A DNA stretch of 64,000 nucleotides. Source: Maribacter flavus (GTDB taxonomy: Bacteria; Bacteroidota; Bacteroidia; Flavobacteriales; Flavobacteriaceae). This document shows, in pieces, positions 44,410-53,542 of the stretch. The stretch is from NCBI RefSeq assembly GCF_008386635.1, contig NZ_VUOE01000001.1, positions 1,488,001-1,552,000 on the forward strand, written 5' to 3'. Within the stretch, counting starts at the first letter, position 1. Every line of letters starts with the position of its first letter. A model generated the notes under the pieces. The model did no database searches. It was not told the origin of the DNA and worked only from the letters and a program-made list of their open reading frames with translations. The position numbers and the translations under genes were made by a program.

Positions 44410-44916
44410 ATGAAAAAATTAATCCTTGGAATAACACTACTTACTATTCTTTCCTGTAAACAAGAAAAAATTGCGTTTGTAGACAACGTAAAACTTATGA
44501 ATGAATATCAAGAAAAAATTGATATAGAAACAAAATACAAAGAAAAAGCAGAAGCTCTTGGTAAAAAGCGTGATAGTATATCCCAAAAATTTCAAGCAGA
44601 GGCTACCGAATTTCAGACAAGAGCCCAAAGCATGTCACAAAACGCAGCACAACAAGAATATGCCCAATTCCAACAAAGAGGTCAACAAATGGGACAACAA
44701 CTCCAAATGGAAGACCAACAATTACAAATCCAGGGACAAACAGAAATGGATAGCGTTGTTTCCAAAGTAAAAAAGGAAATACAGGCATATGGCAAAGCAA
44801 ATGGTTACAGCTATATATTAGGAGGTGGAGAAGGGGGTAGTGTGCTCTATGGAAAAGAAACCCATGACATCACGACTGAAATCATAACCATCCTAAATAA
44901 CAAGTATAAAAAATAA
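44410..44916 (+). CDS. OmpH/Skp family outer-membrane protein chaperone (lipoprotein form)
   Basis: The 168-residue product has lipobox ILSCKQE (Cys near residue 16). A strand KIAFVDNVKLMNEY is followed by a long Gln-rich coiled coil (AQQEYAQFQQRGQQMGQQLQ) and a C-terminal Y-I-L-x-G-G segment. That is the Skp/OmpH jellyfish-like architecture, which holds unfolded outer-membrane proteins in the periplasm. The Cys after the signal suggests lipid anchoring, which differs from classical soluble Skp. It has its own candidate promoter and terminator, so it is probably monocistronic. Confidence 0.9.
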   Translation: MKKLILGITLLTILSCKQEKIAFVDNVKLMNEYQEKIDIETKYKEKAEALGKKRDSISQKFQAEATEFQTRAQSMSQNAAQQEYAQFQQRGQQMGQQLQMEDQQLQIQGQTEMDSVVSKVKKEIQAYGKANGYSYILGGGEGGSVLYGKETHDITTEIITILNNKYKK

Positions 44917-44936
44917 CATATTAAAGAATCAATCTA

Positions 44937-44963
44937 AAAGGCCACAAATTGTGGCCTTTTTTA
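44937..44963. terminator. Terminator between the OmpH-like and LysE genes
   Basis: GGCCACAA and TTGTGGCC form an almost continuous palindrome flanked by A4 and T6. It serves the convergent OmpH-like (plus) and LysE (minus) genes. Confidence 0.8.
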
Positions 44964-45629
44964 ATAACTTATGTTTTCTATCCTTGATTCTATATTAAAT
45001 CTATCGTTTGGAAGGAAACCCTTAACTATCAATACGATTCCGCAAACGATAAGTATAATTCCAATACCCTTCTTTATCAAGCGAATACGCGTACCCGTTA
45101 ATTTCTTCTTTAACTGCTTGGCCAACAAAATTTTAAACAAATCCGTAATGAAATAGGAAAGTATCATTGTGGTAAAAAATACTCTAATTCGGGAAGGCTC
45201 ATTATCCAGGCTAGGTCCCACAATGATTATAACTCCCAACCAAAATACAAGTACACCAATATTTATAAAATTTAATAGAAAGCCTTTCACAATGAGACCT
45301 AGATAGTCACTTCGCTTAGATTTTATTGGGATTTTCGAACTATTCCTTGAACCGTGTTTAAAAAAAATAGTTATCCCATATACCAAAAGGATAACACCGC
45401 CAAAAACATAAAGACCTGGTTGATTACTTAGATTCTCAAGCAACTGGTAACTACTGAAATAAGCTATGGTAATGAATAAAATGTCCGCGATTATTACTCC
45501 CAAATCGAATACCAAAGCAGCACGAAAACCCTTAATGGCACTTGTTTCAAGCAGTACAAAGAATACAGGTCCTATCATAAAGCTTAAAATAAAGCCCAAT
45601 GGAATAGCTGCCTGTATATCTTCCCACAT
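44961..45629 (-). CDS. LysE family translocator
   Basis: The 222-residue membrane protein has six predicted helices. The N-terminus AAIPLGFILSFMIGPVFFVLLETSAIKGFRAALVFDLGVIIAD matches the LysE/RhtB superfamily signature (G-x-x-x-(S/T)-x-x-GP). The family exports amino acids or related small metabolites; the substrate is unknown. It is 7 bp downstream of the GIN-domain gene on the same strand. Confidence 0.88.
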   Translation of the reverse strand: MWEDIQAAIPLGFILSFMIGPVFFVLLETSAIKGFRAALVFDLGVIIADILFITIAYFSSYQLLENLSNQPGLYVFGGVILLVYGITIFFKHGSRNSSKIPIKSKRSDYLGLIVKGFLLNFINIGVLVFWLGVIIIVGPSLDNEPSRIRVFFTTMILSYFITDLFKILLAKQLKKKLTGTRIRLIKKGIGIILIVCGIVLIVKGFLPNDRFNIESRIENISY

Positions 45630-45636
45630 ATAAATA

Positions 45637-46314
45637 CTACATCCTTTTTATACTTCCGCCAAAAACAGTTTTCTCCTCCAATTTGGGTGGATTCCCATAT
45701 ACGAGTACTTCGCCGCCCGCCTTCACAGCAGCCTTCACATACTCGCTAGCATAAATTTCCGCTCTGGAACCCGCATTCACATTAACCGTAGAGAATTTGG
45801 TCTTAAGAGATTTACCCTCGTAAACGCCTCCTGTATTAATTTGAACGTCCTGTAAATTTGCAACTCCAGTAGCTTTGACAATACCGCCTGAAACGGATTT
45901 TATCAAAAGCTGCTCCACCTCTGTTGAAACATTAACCTCTCCTCCTTCTTGGGACTTCAATTCCAAAACATCCTGAACAATCGTACCCTCTGAAATAATC
46001 CTAGCATCCTCGTTGACATCGATGACCATAATATCTTCTGTGTAATACAAATCGACAAAAGTCTTATAACCACTAAAGAACTTGGTAATCTGCATGCGAA
46101 TCTTCAGAATACCATCATTATTTACAATAGCTACTTTATCCGTATTCTCACCTGAAATAACGGCCTTGTTTTCAGAAGACCGAATAAGCTTAATAGAAAT
46201 CCCGTCAAAACCCTTCACCTCGGCGAACTTACCCAGGCCAACAGATACCTTGCTATCCTGTGCCCCTAAGGCGTTACCCAGAAAAATACTTAAGATTAAA
46301 ACTAACTGCTTCAT
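45637..46314 (-). CDS. Head GIN domain (DUF2807) periplasmic protein
   Basis: The 225-residue product has a signal peptide ending near NALGAQDS. A parallel beta-helix-like series of short strands follows (FDGISIKLIRSSENKAVISGE, LELKSQEGGEVNVSTEVEQLLIKSVSGGIVKATGVANLQDVQINTGG). It matches the GIN/DUF2807 family of autotransporter-like adhesin-fold proteins, common in Bacteroidota and without assigned function. It probably shares a transcript with the LysE gene. Confidence 0.85.
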   Translation of the reverse strand: MKQLVLILSIFLGNALGAQDSKVSVGLGKFAEVKGFDGISIKLIRSSENKAVISGENTDKVAIVNNDGILKIRMQITKFFSGYKTFVDLYYTEDIMVIDVNEDARIISEGTIVQDVLELKSQEGGEVNVSTEVEQLLIKSVSGGIVKATGVANLQDVQINTGGVYEGKSLKTKFSTVNVNAGSRAEIYASEYVKAAVKAGGEVLVYGNPPKLEEKTVFGGSIKRM

Positions 46315-46387
46315 TTTTAAGGTTTCATACCCGATAAACGGAAATTGATTTTAAGCAATTCCATGAAACAAAATTCATTCCAAAAAG

Positions 46388-48577
46388 CTATCCATTCTTC
46401 CCTAATAAAGAAAAATCCAAGTGTCTCTTAATCAAATCGGTACTCTTTACCATAACCACGACCTCGTCTCCCAATTGATACATTTTCTTGGTCCGTTCTC
46501 CAATTATGGCATATTGCTTCTCATCAAAGATATAATAATCTCCTTTTATGTCCCTGATGCGCACCATACCTTCACATTTGTTCTCGATAATCTCCACATA
46601 AATTCCCCACTCCGTCACACCACTGATGACACCTAAAAATTCTTGGTCCTTATGGTCTTCCATGAACTTGATCTGCATGTACTTTATGGAATCCCTTTCT
46701 GCATTGGCCGCCAGTGCCTCCATATCGGAAGAATGTTTACACTTCTGTTCATATATATCAGCCTTAACCGTATTCCCTCCATCCAAATAATGCTGCAATA
46801 AGCGGTGCACCATAACATCCGGATATCTTCTGATAGGTGAGGTAAAATGGGTATAATAATCAAAGGCCAATCCGTAATGTCCTAAATTATCAACCGTATA
46901 AACCGCTTTACTCATGCTACGAATAGCAAGTGTATCGACTAAATTCTGCTCCTTTTGACCTTTTACATCTTCCAATAATTGGTTCAACGAAGCACTAATG
47001 GATTTCTTATCCTTAAAATTTAGCTTATGACCAAACCTGGAGATAATACCGTTCAACGCGATCAGCTTGTCCTCATCCGGGTCATCATGTACCCTATACA
47101 CAAATGTTTTCTTGGGTTTCTGTTTTCCAATGAACTCCGCTACCTTTCTATTTGCCAATAACATAAATTCCTCAATGAGTTTATTGGCATCCTTGGCTTC
47201 CTTAAAATATACCCCAATAGGTTCATTATTTTCATTCAAATTAAAGCGAACCTCTACCTTATCAAAAGAAATGGCCCCTTGTTTCATGCGCTTCTTTCGC
47301 ATGATCTTTGCCAGTTTGTCCATGGTCAACGTAGCCTCAACCACATCCTCACCAACCTGATAGGCCTTACCACGAATTGACACATGTTCTGGAATGTGTC
47401 CTGAACCGCTTTCAATAATATGTTGGGCTTCCTCGTACGCAAAACGTTCGTTCGAATTGATTACGGTACGGCCAAACCATTGATTTTTGATAACAGCAGT
47501 ATTATCCAATTCAAAAATTGCAGAAAACGTATATTTTTCCTCATTGGGACGCAACGAACAGGCATTATTAGAGAGCACCTCAGGCAACATAGGCACCACT
47601 CGATCCACCAAGTAGACCGAAGTGGCCCTATCATATGCCTCATCATCAAGAATAGTATCCACCTCCAGGTAATGAGAAACATCGGCTATATGAATCCCAA
47701 TTTCATAGTTCCCGTTTTCCAAAACGGTAAAAGAAAGTGCGTCATCAAAATCTTTGGCATCCTTAGGGTCTATCGTAAAGGTCAATACGTCTCGCATATC
47801 CCTTCGTTTGGCAATCTCCTCTTTTTTGATGGTAGTATCCAGTCCATCGGCAAAACATTGTACTTCGACAGGAAATTCATAAGGTAGCCCATACTCCGCC
47901 AGAATTGAATGTATCTCCGTATTGTGCTCCCCGGGAATCCCTAAAACTTCGGTAATCTTTCCGTAGGGGGAATCCACACCGTCCGGCCAATCCAAAAGTT
48001 CCACAATTACCTTCTCCCCATCCTTGGCTCCATTAAGATTTTCTTTTGTAATAAAAATATCGGTATACATTCTAAAATCCGAAGGACGGACAAAAGCAAA
48101 GGTTTTTTGCATATCCACAACACCTACAAAGGTGCTTTTATAACGCTCCAAAACTCTTACAATCTCACCTTCCAGTTTTTTATTTTTTTTCCTTGGATAG
48201 ATATACACTTCCACTACATCTTTATGAAAGGCCTTATTCAATTTATTAAAAGGAACAAAAACATCATCGTCCATCCCTTCCACAACAATATAGGCGTTCC
48301 CTCGTCCGGTTACATCCACGGTGCCGGTATGATAGGTCTTGACATCTTCCAATACCTGATAACTACCCCTGGAAACTTCACGAATGCGTTTTTTTTCCTT
48401 CAGTTGAGCCAATCTTTGAATCAATGTATTCCTATCATGGGCATCGGTAATACCTATTTTTGCGGCAATTTGTTTGTAGTTGAAACTTTTGCTTGGTTCC
48501 TTCTCCAAAACAGTAAAAATCCCTTTGGTAATTTCGTTCTTCCTGTGATTTCTACTCTTCTTATTTTTTTTCGACAT
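46388..48577 (-). CDS. rnr: Ribonuclease R
   Basis: The 729-residue processive 3'-5' exoribonuclease degrades structured RNA and takes part in RNA quality control. An N-terminal winged-helix domain (SFNYKQIAAKIGITDAHDRNTLI) is followed by cold-shock domains. The RNB catalytic domain shows the acidic cluster FTIDPKDAKDFDDALSF and GIHIADVSHYLE. A C-terminal S1 domain (FLGVISGVTEWGIYVEI ... HLDFSLLG) completes it. The RNase II/R family architecture is complete and length is typical. It points away from the AT-rich gap at 48.6 kb. Confidence 0.96.
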   Translation of the reverse strand: MSKKNKKSRNHRKNEITKGIFTVLEKEPSKSFNYKQIAAKIGITDAHDRNTLIQRLAQLKEKKRIREVSRGSYQVLEDVKTYHTGTVDVTGRGNAYIVVEGMDDDVFVPFNKLNKAFHKDVVEVYIYPRKKNKKLEGEIVRVLERYKSTFVGVVDMQKTFAFVRPSDFRMYTDIFITKENLNGAKDGEKVIVELLDWPDGVDSPYGKITEVLGIPGEHNTEIHSILAEYGLPYEFPVEVQCFADGLDTTIKKEEIAKRRDMRDVLTFTIDPKDAKDFDDALSFTVLENGNYEIGIHIADVSHYLEVDTILDDEAYDRATSVYLVDRVVPMLPEVLSNNACSLRPNEEKYTFSAIFELDNTAVIKNQWFGRTVINSNERFAYEEAQHIIESGSGHIPEHVSIRGKAYQVGEDVVEATLTMDKLAKIMRKKRMKQGAISFDKVEVRFNLNENNEPIGVYFKEAKDANKLIEEFMLLANRKVAEFIGKQKPKKTFVYRVHDDPDEDKLIALNGIISRFGHKLNFKDKKSISASLNQLLEDVKGQKEQNLVDTLAIRSMSKAVYTVDNLGHYGLAFDYYTHFTSPIRRYPDVMVHRLLQHYLDGGNTVKADIYEQKCKHSSDMEALAANAERDSIKYMQIKFMEDHKDQEFLGVISGVTEWGIYVEIIENKCEGMVRIRDIKGDYYIFDEKQYAIIGERTKKMYQLGDEVVVMVKSTDLIKRHLDFSLLGKNG

Positions 48578-49288
48578 TAAAGTTTCTGTTTGTTGGAAAA
48601 TTACGAATTATAATCCACTAGCACGTGTTATATCACAATCATAGTTGTTATCAACATTAAGTATATAATTATCTTTTTTCTTTAGTCTTTTAAATATAAA
48701 ATGATGATTATGATAGGGTGTTAATAAGGGGTAAAACTATTTTTAAAAATACTTGACTTTATTAGATACGAATAGTTATTGACATATAATGAGTACTCAA
48801 GAAATCTAAAAATCAGGCTATTAAAAAAGTTATTAAAATGAGTTCATAACCCATTTCAACATTCATTTTTTGATAAGTTAATGTAAATTTAATGTTAATT
48901 ACAAGACCGATAGTTTTGAAAAACGGGGAATACTTTCTAATAGTTTTTTTCGCGTTTTCTTAGGAATGATTGTATTGTGCATTATTAAAATTCCATACAA
49001 ATTTTAATTTGCTTTTTTTTCAACAACTTATGAGTGTCTAAATTGTGAAATGTACACACGAATGAACACCCTTCTGACAATTTTTGAAAATCTATGTTGT
49101 AAACGGATCATTTTTTGTGGTCACCATGTGGAAGTTGTACCTTTAGAAGCGTTTTAACGTTCCCCCAACGCTTAAAAACATATAATACTTACAAGCGAAA
49201 CCCTCATCCAGGGATTTTTTATGGTAAGTTAAATACATCTACCAAGGTAAATTTTTAAAAATCAAGCTATTAACCTAATTATAAACAC
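48578..49288. other. 711-bp AT-rich intergenic gap between divergent rnr and rpiB; candidate replication origin
   Basis: No open frame of note, no RNA gene and no clear terminator is visible. The region is markedly AT-rich, with poly-T runs at about 48949 and 49013. It has DnaA-box-like 9-mers TTATCAACA (48648-48656) and TTTTCAACA (49017-49025), each differing from TTATCCACA at one or two positions. It lies between genes that diverge from it and about 5.2 kb from the nearer parS-like site. It must also hold the promoters of rnr and rpiB. The origin assignment is a hypothesis. Confidence 0.35.
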
Positions 49289-49720
49289 ATGAAAATAGCT
49301 ATAGGAAACGACCATGCAGGTACCGATTATAAACTTGCCGTCATAGGTCTACTGCGTTCAATGGATATTGAAGTCGTCAATTTTGGAACCGATGGTTCCG
49401 ATAGCGTAGATTATCCAGATTTCGTACATCCGGTCGCCCAGGAGGTGGAAGATGGCAACGTGGATTATGGAATTATTATCTGCGGTAGTGGCAACGGGGC
49501 TTCCATGACCGCGAACAAACATCAAAAGGTCAGGGCCGCGTTGTGCTGGAACAAGGAAATTGTGGAATTGGCCAGGGAACACAATAATGCGAACATCTTA
49601 AGCCTACCGGCACGGTATATAGCCTTACAACAAGCCTTGGAAATGGTGGAAGTTTTTCTAAAAACGCCTTTCGCCGGTGGTCGTCACGAACGAAGGATCG
49701 AAAAGATTCCTTGTATTTAG
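49289..49720 (+). CDS. rpiB: Ribose-5-phosphate isomerase B (RpiB/LacAB family)
   Basis: The 143-residue product interconverts ribose 5-phosphate and ribulose 5-phosphate in the pentose phosphate pathway. Signatures are IAIGNDHAGTDYK at the N-terminus, DYPDFV, the catalytic IICGSGNGASMTANK (Cys65), and NKEIVELAREHNNANILSLPARYI. Length is typical. It is followed after 12 bp by the metal-exporter gene. Confidence 0.94.
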   Translation: MKIAIGNDHAGTDYKLAVIGLLRSMDIEVVNFGTDGSDSVDYPDFVHPVAQEVEDGNVDYGIIICGSGNGASMTANKHQKVRAALCWNKEIVELAREHNNANILSLPARYIALQQALEMVEVFLKTPFAGGRHERRIEKIPCI

Positions 49721-49732
49721 TAGCTTACTTGT

Positions 49733-50653
49733 ATGGGCCACGGTCACCATCATCACGCACACGGACATTCCCATCCAAAGGTGGAAGGCAGGAACCTCAT
49801 AATTTCAATTTTACTGAATATTCTCATTACCGCTTCACAAGTGGTAGGGGGGATCATATCTGGAAGTCTTGCTTTATTATCCGATGCGCTGCACAACTTT
49901 AGTGATGTCTTATCGCTCATCGTTAGTTATATAGCGAACGTTCTTTCCAAAAGAAAGGCATCGACCACGAAGACATTTGGTTATAAAAGGGCAGAAATCA
50001 TTGCCGCTTTTGTCAATTCCGCCACATTGATCGTTGTTGCGGTTCTGTTGATAAAGGAAGCTATCGAGCGATTTATACATCCGGAAGAAGTGGAATCCAG
50101 TCTGGTCATTTGGCTGTCTTTGTTGGGTATCGCCGCCAATGGTTTCAGTGTGCTGCTCATAAAAAAGGATTCGGATAAAAATATGAACATGAAATCCGCC
50201 TATTTGCATTTGCTTACGGATATGTTGGCTTCCGTAGCCGTGTTGATAGGTGGTCTGTTGATGAAGTTCTACGAAATCTATTGGGTGGACCCATTGTTGA
50301 CATTTATCATCGCTGTGTATCTCATATTTATGGGCTTTGACCTTTTAAAGGATTCTACCCGGGTATTGATGCTGTTCACGCCCAACACCATACAGGTACA
50401 GCATATCGTTGATACCATATTGAAAATTAAACCTGTAAAAAACGTGCACCACGTGCATATATGGCAGTTGAACGAAGATGAAGTGCATTTGGAAGCGCAT
50501 ATCGATTTTTTGGAGGATATAAAATTATCGGAGTTCGACACGATTCTTGAGGAGATAGAGGAAGAACTCTACCATACCCACGGCATCAACCATATCAACA
50601 TCCAACCGGAATTTGGTAAATGCGATTCCAAACATGTGATTGTTCAGGATTGA
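49733..50653 (+). CDS. Cation diffusion facilitator (zinc/cadmium/cobalt exporter)
   Basis: The 306-residue product begins with a His-rich tail (MGHGHHHHAHGHSHPK) and has six transmembrane helices. SLALLSDALHNFSDVLSLIVSY carries the first metal-site residues and KSAYLHLLTDMLASVAVLI the second, giving the family's H/D-x-x-x-D pairs. A C-terminal cytoplasmic domain (HHVHIWQLNEDEVHLEAHI) completes the CDF fold. It most likely exports zinc in exchange for protons. Confidence 0.92.
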   Translation: MGHGHHHHAHGHSHPKVEGRNLIISILLNILITASQVVGGIISGSLALLSDALHNFSDVLSLIVSYIANVLSKRKASTTKTFGYKRAEIIAAFVNSATLIVVAVLLIKEAIERFIHPEEVESSLVIWLSLLGIAANGFSVLLIKKDSDKNMNMKSAYLHLLTDMLASVAVLIGGLLMKFYEIYWVDPLLTFIIAVYLIFMGFDLLKDSTRVLMLFTPNTIQVQHIVDTILKIKPVKNVHHVHIWQLNEDEVHLEAHIDFLEDIKLSEFDTILEEIEEELYHTHGINHINIQPEFGKCDSKHVIVQD

Positions 50654-50793
50654 CTCGATAATTTGGGATATTGGCATTGTCAATGTGTTTAATTATCCTT
50701 GACTTACTTAAATCAGCTATTTTTAAGAATTTAAAGAGTAATTTTCTGATTTTTATAGGTTTGTACAATGGTTTACTATAAACTTTCTTTTTA

Positions 50794-51219
50794 ATGAAAA
50801 TCTATAAATCCAAAATTAGCTGGGGGCTTTTAGCTGTTCCGATGCTCCTTTTTCTAGGTATTATAGTATCCATGATCGTGAAGGGCGAAGATACGTCCGG
50901 CATACTGACGACTTCCGGTATCTTTCTCGCTGTATGCCTGTTTATTTCGTATCTGCTGCTGCATACGGAATATGCCATTGATGCCGATATATTGTATGTA
51001 AAAAGCGGTTTCGTGTATAGAAAGCACCTGGATATTTCAAGAATAACATCTGTAAAAAAGACAAAAAACATTTTTTCCGCCCCTGCGGCATCTTTGGATA
51101 GAATACAACTTACCTATGATAAATTTGGAGTTTTAGTGCTATCTCCCAAGGAAAAGGAAAATTTCGTAAAAGATTTGGTGGTAATAAATCCCACTATAAA
51201 AGACTACGTAAACCCATGA
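50794..51219 (+). CDS. PH-like domain membrane protein
   Basis: The 141-residue product has two N-terminal transmembrane helices (WGLLAVPMLLFLGIIVSMIV and ILTTSGIFLAVCLFISYLLL). A compact bacterial PH-like domain follows (EYAIDADILYVKSGFVYRKHLDISRITSVKKT ... GVLVLSPKEKENFVKDL), resembling the bPH_6 group. Function is unknown. Its stop overlaps the next ATG (ATGA at 51216-51219), so it is translationally coupled to the GNAT gene. Confidence 0.8.
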   Translation: MKIYKSKISWGLLAVPMLLFLGIIVSMIVKGEDTSGILTTSGIFLAVCLFISYLLLHTEYAIDADILYVKSGFVYRKHLDISRITSVKKTKNIFSAPAASLDRIQLTYDKFGVLVLSPKEKENFVKDLVVINPTIKDYVNP

Positions 51220-51659
51220 ACACATCCATAAAAAGATTCAACGAATTGGATACGTCTGAACTCTATGCAATATTACAGCTGCGCAGTGAGGTATTTGTGG
51301 TTGAACAAAGCTGTGTATACCAGGATTTGGACGGTAAGGATGCAAAGGCCCTACACGTTATTGGAAAAAAGGCTGGAGAAATCGTTGCCTACACCCGTGT
51401 GTTCGCACCGGGCGATTACTTTGCCGAGGCCAGTATTGGTAGGGTAGTGGTCAAACAAAGTCAACGGAAATATGGGTATGGCAAGGTGATAATGGAAGCA
51501 TCCATAAAGGCGGTTGAGGAAGAATTGGGCACAAAAACCATTCGAATTTCTGCACAGACCTACTTGTTGAAATTTTACAATTCATTGGGCTTTAAAGCGG
51601 AAGGACCCGAGTATTTGGAAGATGGCATTCCGCATGTTTCTATGGTGCGGGGAAAATAA
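51216..51659 (+). CDS. GNAT N-acetyltransferase, ElaA-like
   Basis: The 147-residue product has the ElaA pattern: LYAILQLRSEVFVVEQSCVYQDLDGKD, HVIGKKAGEIVAYTRVF, the acetyl-CoA loop SIGRVVVKQSQRKYGYGKVIMEASI, and a C-terminal YNSLGFKAEGPEYLEDGIPHVSM. The substrate is unknown. It overlaps the PH-domain gene by four bases. Confidence 0.9.
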   Translation: MNTSIKRFNELDTSELYAILQLRSEVFVVEQSCVYQDLDGKDAKALHVIGKKAGEIVAYTRVFAPGDYFAEASIGRVVVKQSQRKYGYGKVIMEASIKAVEEELGTKTIRISAQTYLLKFYNSLGFKAEGPEYLEDGIPHVSMVRGK

Positions 51660-51753
51660 AAAGCTTCAATAAGGGGTTTGTTAATTTTAATTTTGTACGC
51701 AATTGGAACATAGACTGTTTGATTTATATTCATTCGTTGGCATTTAAAAAAAA

Positions 51754-52455
51754 GTGAAAATCATTTCATGGAATTGTAATGGCGCATTTAGAAAGAAATT
51801 TGATATTATTTCAAGTTTAGATGCGGATATTTATGTTATCCAAGAATGTGAAGATCCTAGTAGAACACGTGACAGAAGATATATAGATTGGAGTAATAAC
51901 CACTTATGGATAGGGGATTCTAAAAACAAAGGTCTTGGCATTTTCGCTAAATCAGATATTAAACTAGAACAACTTGTTTGGTCTAATAATTTTAGAGACC
52001 ATTCTGTAAAGTATTTTTTACCTTGTTTAGTGGATAATAAATTCCAACTATTGGGTGTCTGGACACATCGCAATAACTCACCAAATTTTGGCTATATGGG
52101 TCAATTTTGGAAATATCTGGAAACAAATTTTAAATATTTCGAGAATCCAATAATAGCTGGAGATTTTAATAGCAATGCTATTTGGGATCAATGGGATAGA
52201 TGGTGGAATCATTCAGATGTAGTTCAAATACTAAAGCAGAAGCAAATTGAAAGTATATATCATATTATTTCTGGTGAAGAACAAGGATGTGAAACTACAC
52301 CAACATTTTGGCTTCAAAAAAATGCAGCAAAGCCATATCATATTGACTATGTCTTTTTAAGTAAGGAATTTCAAAAACCAAAATCATTTAAAATTGGGGA
52401 ACGATCTAACTGGATTGAATTCAGCGATCATGTTCCACTAATACTTGAATTATAA
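51754..52455 (+). CDS. Endonuclease/exonuclease/phosphatase family protein
   Basis: The 233-residue product has the full catalytic set of the EEP fold: SWNCNG (Asn7), VIQECED (metal-binding Glu31), AGDFNSN (about 135-141), HIDYVFLS and SDHVPL (catalytic Asp-His). It should hydrolyse phosphodiesters of DNA, RNA or phospholipid; no targeting signal is seen, so it is probably cytoplasmic. It starts with GTG at 51754. The gene is AT-rich relative to 49-51.6 kb and overlaps the next gene by one base (TAATG), so the two form a coupled pair. Confidence 0.88.
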   Translation: MKIISWNCNGAFRKKFDIISSLDADIYVIQECEDPSRTRDRRYIDWSNNHLWIGDSKNKGLGIFAKSDIKLEQLVWSNNFRDHSVKYFLPCLVDNKFQLLGVWTHRNNSPNFGYMGQFWKYLETNFKYFENPIIAGDFNSNAIWDQWDRWWNHSDVVQILKQKQIESIYHIISGEEQGCETTPTFWLQKNAAKPYHIDYVFLSKEFQKPKSFKIGERSNWIEFSDHVPLILEL

Positions 52456-53333
52456 TGGGTAAAAAGTTAACTGTATACATGATTGATGGCACTGCCTATG
52501 GACCTAGATTGAGCGAAATTGGGAATTGGGTTGGAAAAGCTATTTATAGTCCGCGATCATCTGTAAATAAAATTATGGACAGAACAGAGTTTGAAAACCC
52601 GGGGGTTTACTGTCTAAAGGGAGACCCGACAGACGAGGCCTTTGACGAGAAAATTTACATTGGAGAAGCAGAAAACATCAAAGTAAGACTAAAGCAACAC
52701 TTAAGCGATCCAAACAAAGACTTTAAGGAGTTTATATTTTTTGTCAGTAAGGACGAATTATTAACAAAAACGCAAATTAGATATTTAGAGTCAAGATTAG
52801 TTCAACTTGCTATAGAAGCGAGGACCGCCCAGATAGACAACGGAAATTCGCCAAGTTTGCCAACTCTACACGAAGCGGATATTTCAGATATGGAGTATTT
52901 CTTGGAACAAATAAAGCTCATCCTACCTGTCATGGGCTTCAATTTTTTGATTTCGTCGACTGTAACAACAAAAGACTTGCAACTTAATCGACATAAGTCA
53001 GAAATCCACGAGACATACTTTATTAAGACAAGGACTTTTAGTGCGAAAATGATGGAAACAGACCAAGGATATATTGTTACTAAAGGAAGTGAAGCAAAGA
53101 AATCGCTATCAAACTCTTGTACTGAGACTTATCGAAATATGCGAAGGAAGCTACTTGAGACAAAAATCATGGTTGAAGATGGGGATAAATTAATCTTCGC
53201 CGAAGACGCAGTTTTTAACAGTCCAAGTGCGGCATCTAATATGATTTTAGGCCGCAACTCAAATGGTTTTTCAGAATGGGTAAATAAAGATGGATTGACA
53301 TTTAAGGAAGTGCAAGAAAAAATAAACAGCTAA
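52455..53333 (+). CDS. GIY-YIG nuclease with C-terminal DUF4357
   Basis: The 292-residue product has a GIY-YIG domain at about 50-125: GVYCLKG (50-56), KIYIGEAENIKVRLKQH with YIG at 68-70 and the catalytic-type Arg78, then RYLESRLVQLA with the metal-binding Glu. The C-terminal part (SNSCTETYRNMRRKLLE ... FNSPSAASNMILGRNSNGFSEWVNKDGLTF) matches DUF4357, a domain often found after GIY-YIG nucleases near restriction systems. It is coupled to the EEP gene by a TAATG overlap. Confidence 0.88.
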   Translation: MGKKLTVYMIDGTAYGPRLSEIGNWVGKAIYSPRSSVNKIMDRTEFENPGVYCLKGDPTDEAFDEKIYIGEAENIKVRLKQHLSDPNKDFKEFIFFVSKDELLTKTQIRYLESRLVQLAIEARTAQIDNGNSPSLPTLHEADISDMEYFLEQIKLILPVMGFNFLISSTVTTKDLQLNRHKSEIHETYFIKTRTFSAKMMETDQGYIVTKGSEAKKSLSNSCTETYRNMRRKLLETKIMVEDGDKLIFAEDAVFNSPSAASNMILGRNSNGFSEWVNKDGLTFKEVQEKINS

Positions 53334-53386
53334 TATTAACCTTGCTATGGTAGCCGTCGCAAGAATCCTTTCTTGTGGTAAAATAG

Positions 53387-53415
53387 ATACTTCGCTTCAC
53401 TCAGTATGACAAAAT
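53387..53415. repeat. Short dispersed-repeat-like sequence
   Basis: The phrase ACTTCGCTTCACTCAGTATG, with ATACT/AGTAT arms, resembles a short intergenic sequence (ACTTCGCTCAG...ATGACA) that I recall recurring in many Bacteroidota genomes. It lies in the 209-bp gap between the convergent GIY-YIG gene and the minus-strand gene that ends at 53543. Copy number is untested. Confidence 0.3.
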
Positions 53416-53489
53416 ACAAAGACAGCCAAAAAAACTATTCTTGTTGAAAACCAAGCTTTTGAATTGAAAGATTGGAATAGAACGGAAAA

Positions 53490-53513
53490 CAAAAAGGCAC
53501 GCAAACGCATGCC
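53490..53513 (-). terminator. Terminator downstream of the minus-strand nuclease-like gene
   Basis: On the minus strand GGCATGC and GCGTGCC pair (one G-U) around a GTTT loop, followed by T5GT4. It is 30 bp beyond the stop of the gene that ends at 53543. Confidence 0.65.
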
Positions 53514-53542
53514 AATATTTTCTAAGTACCGTATTTTGATAA

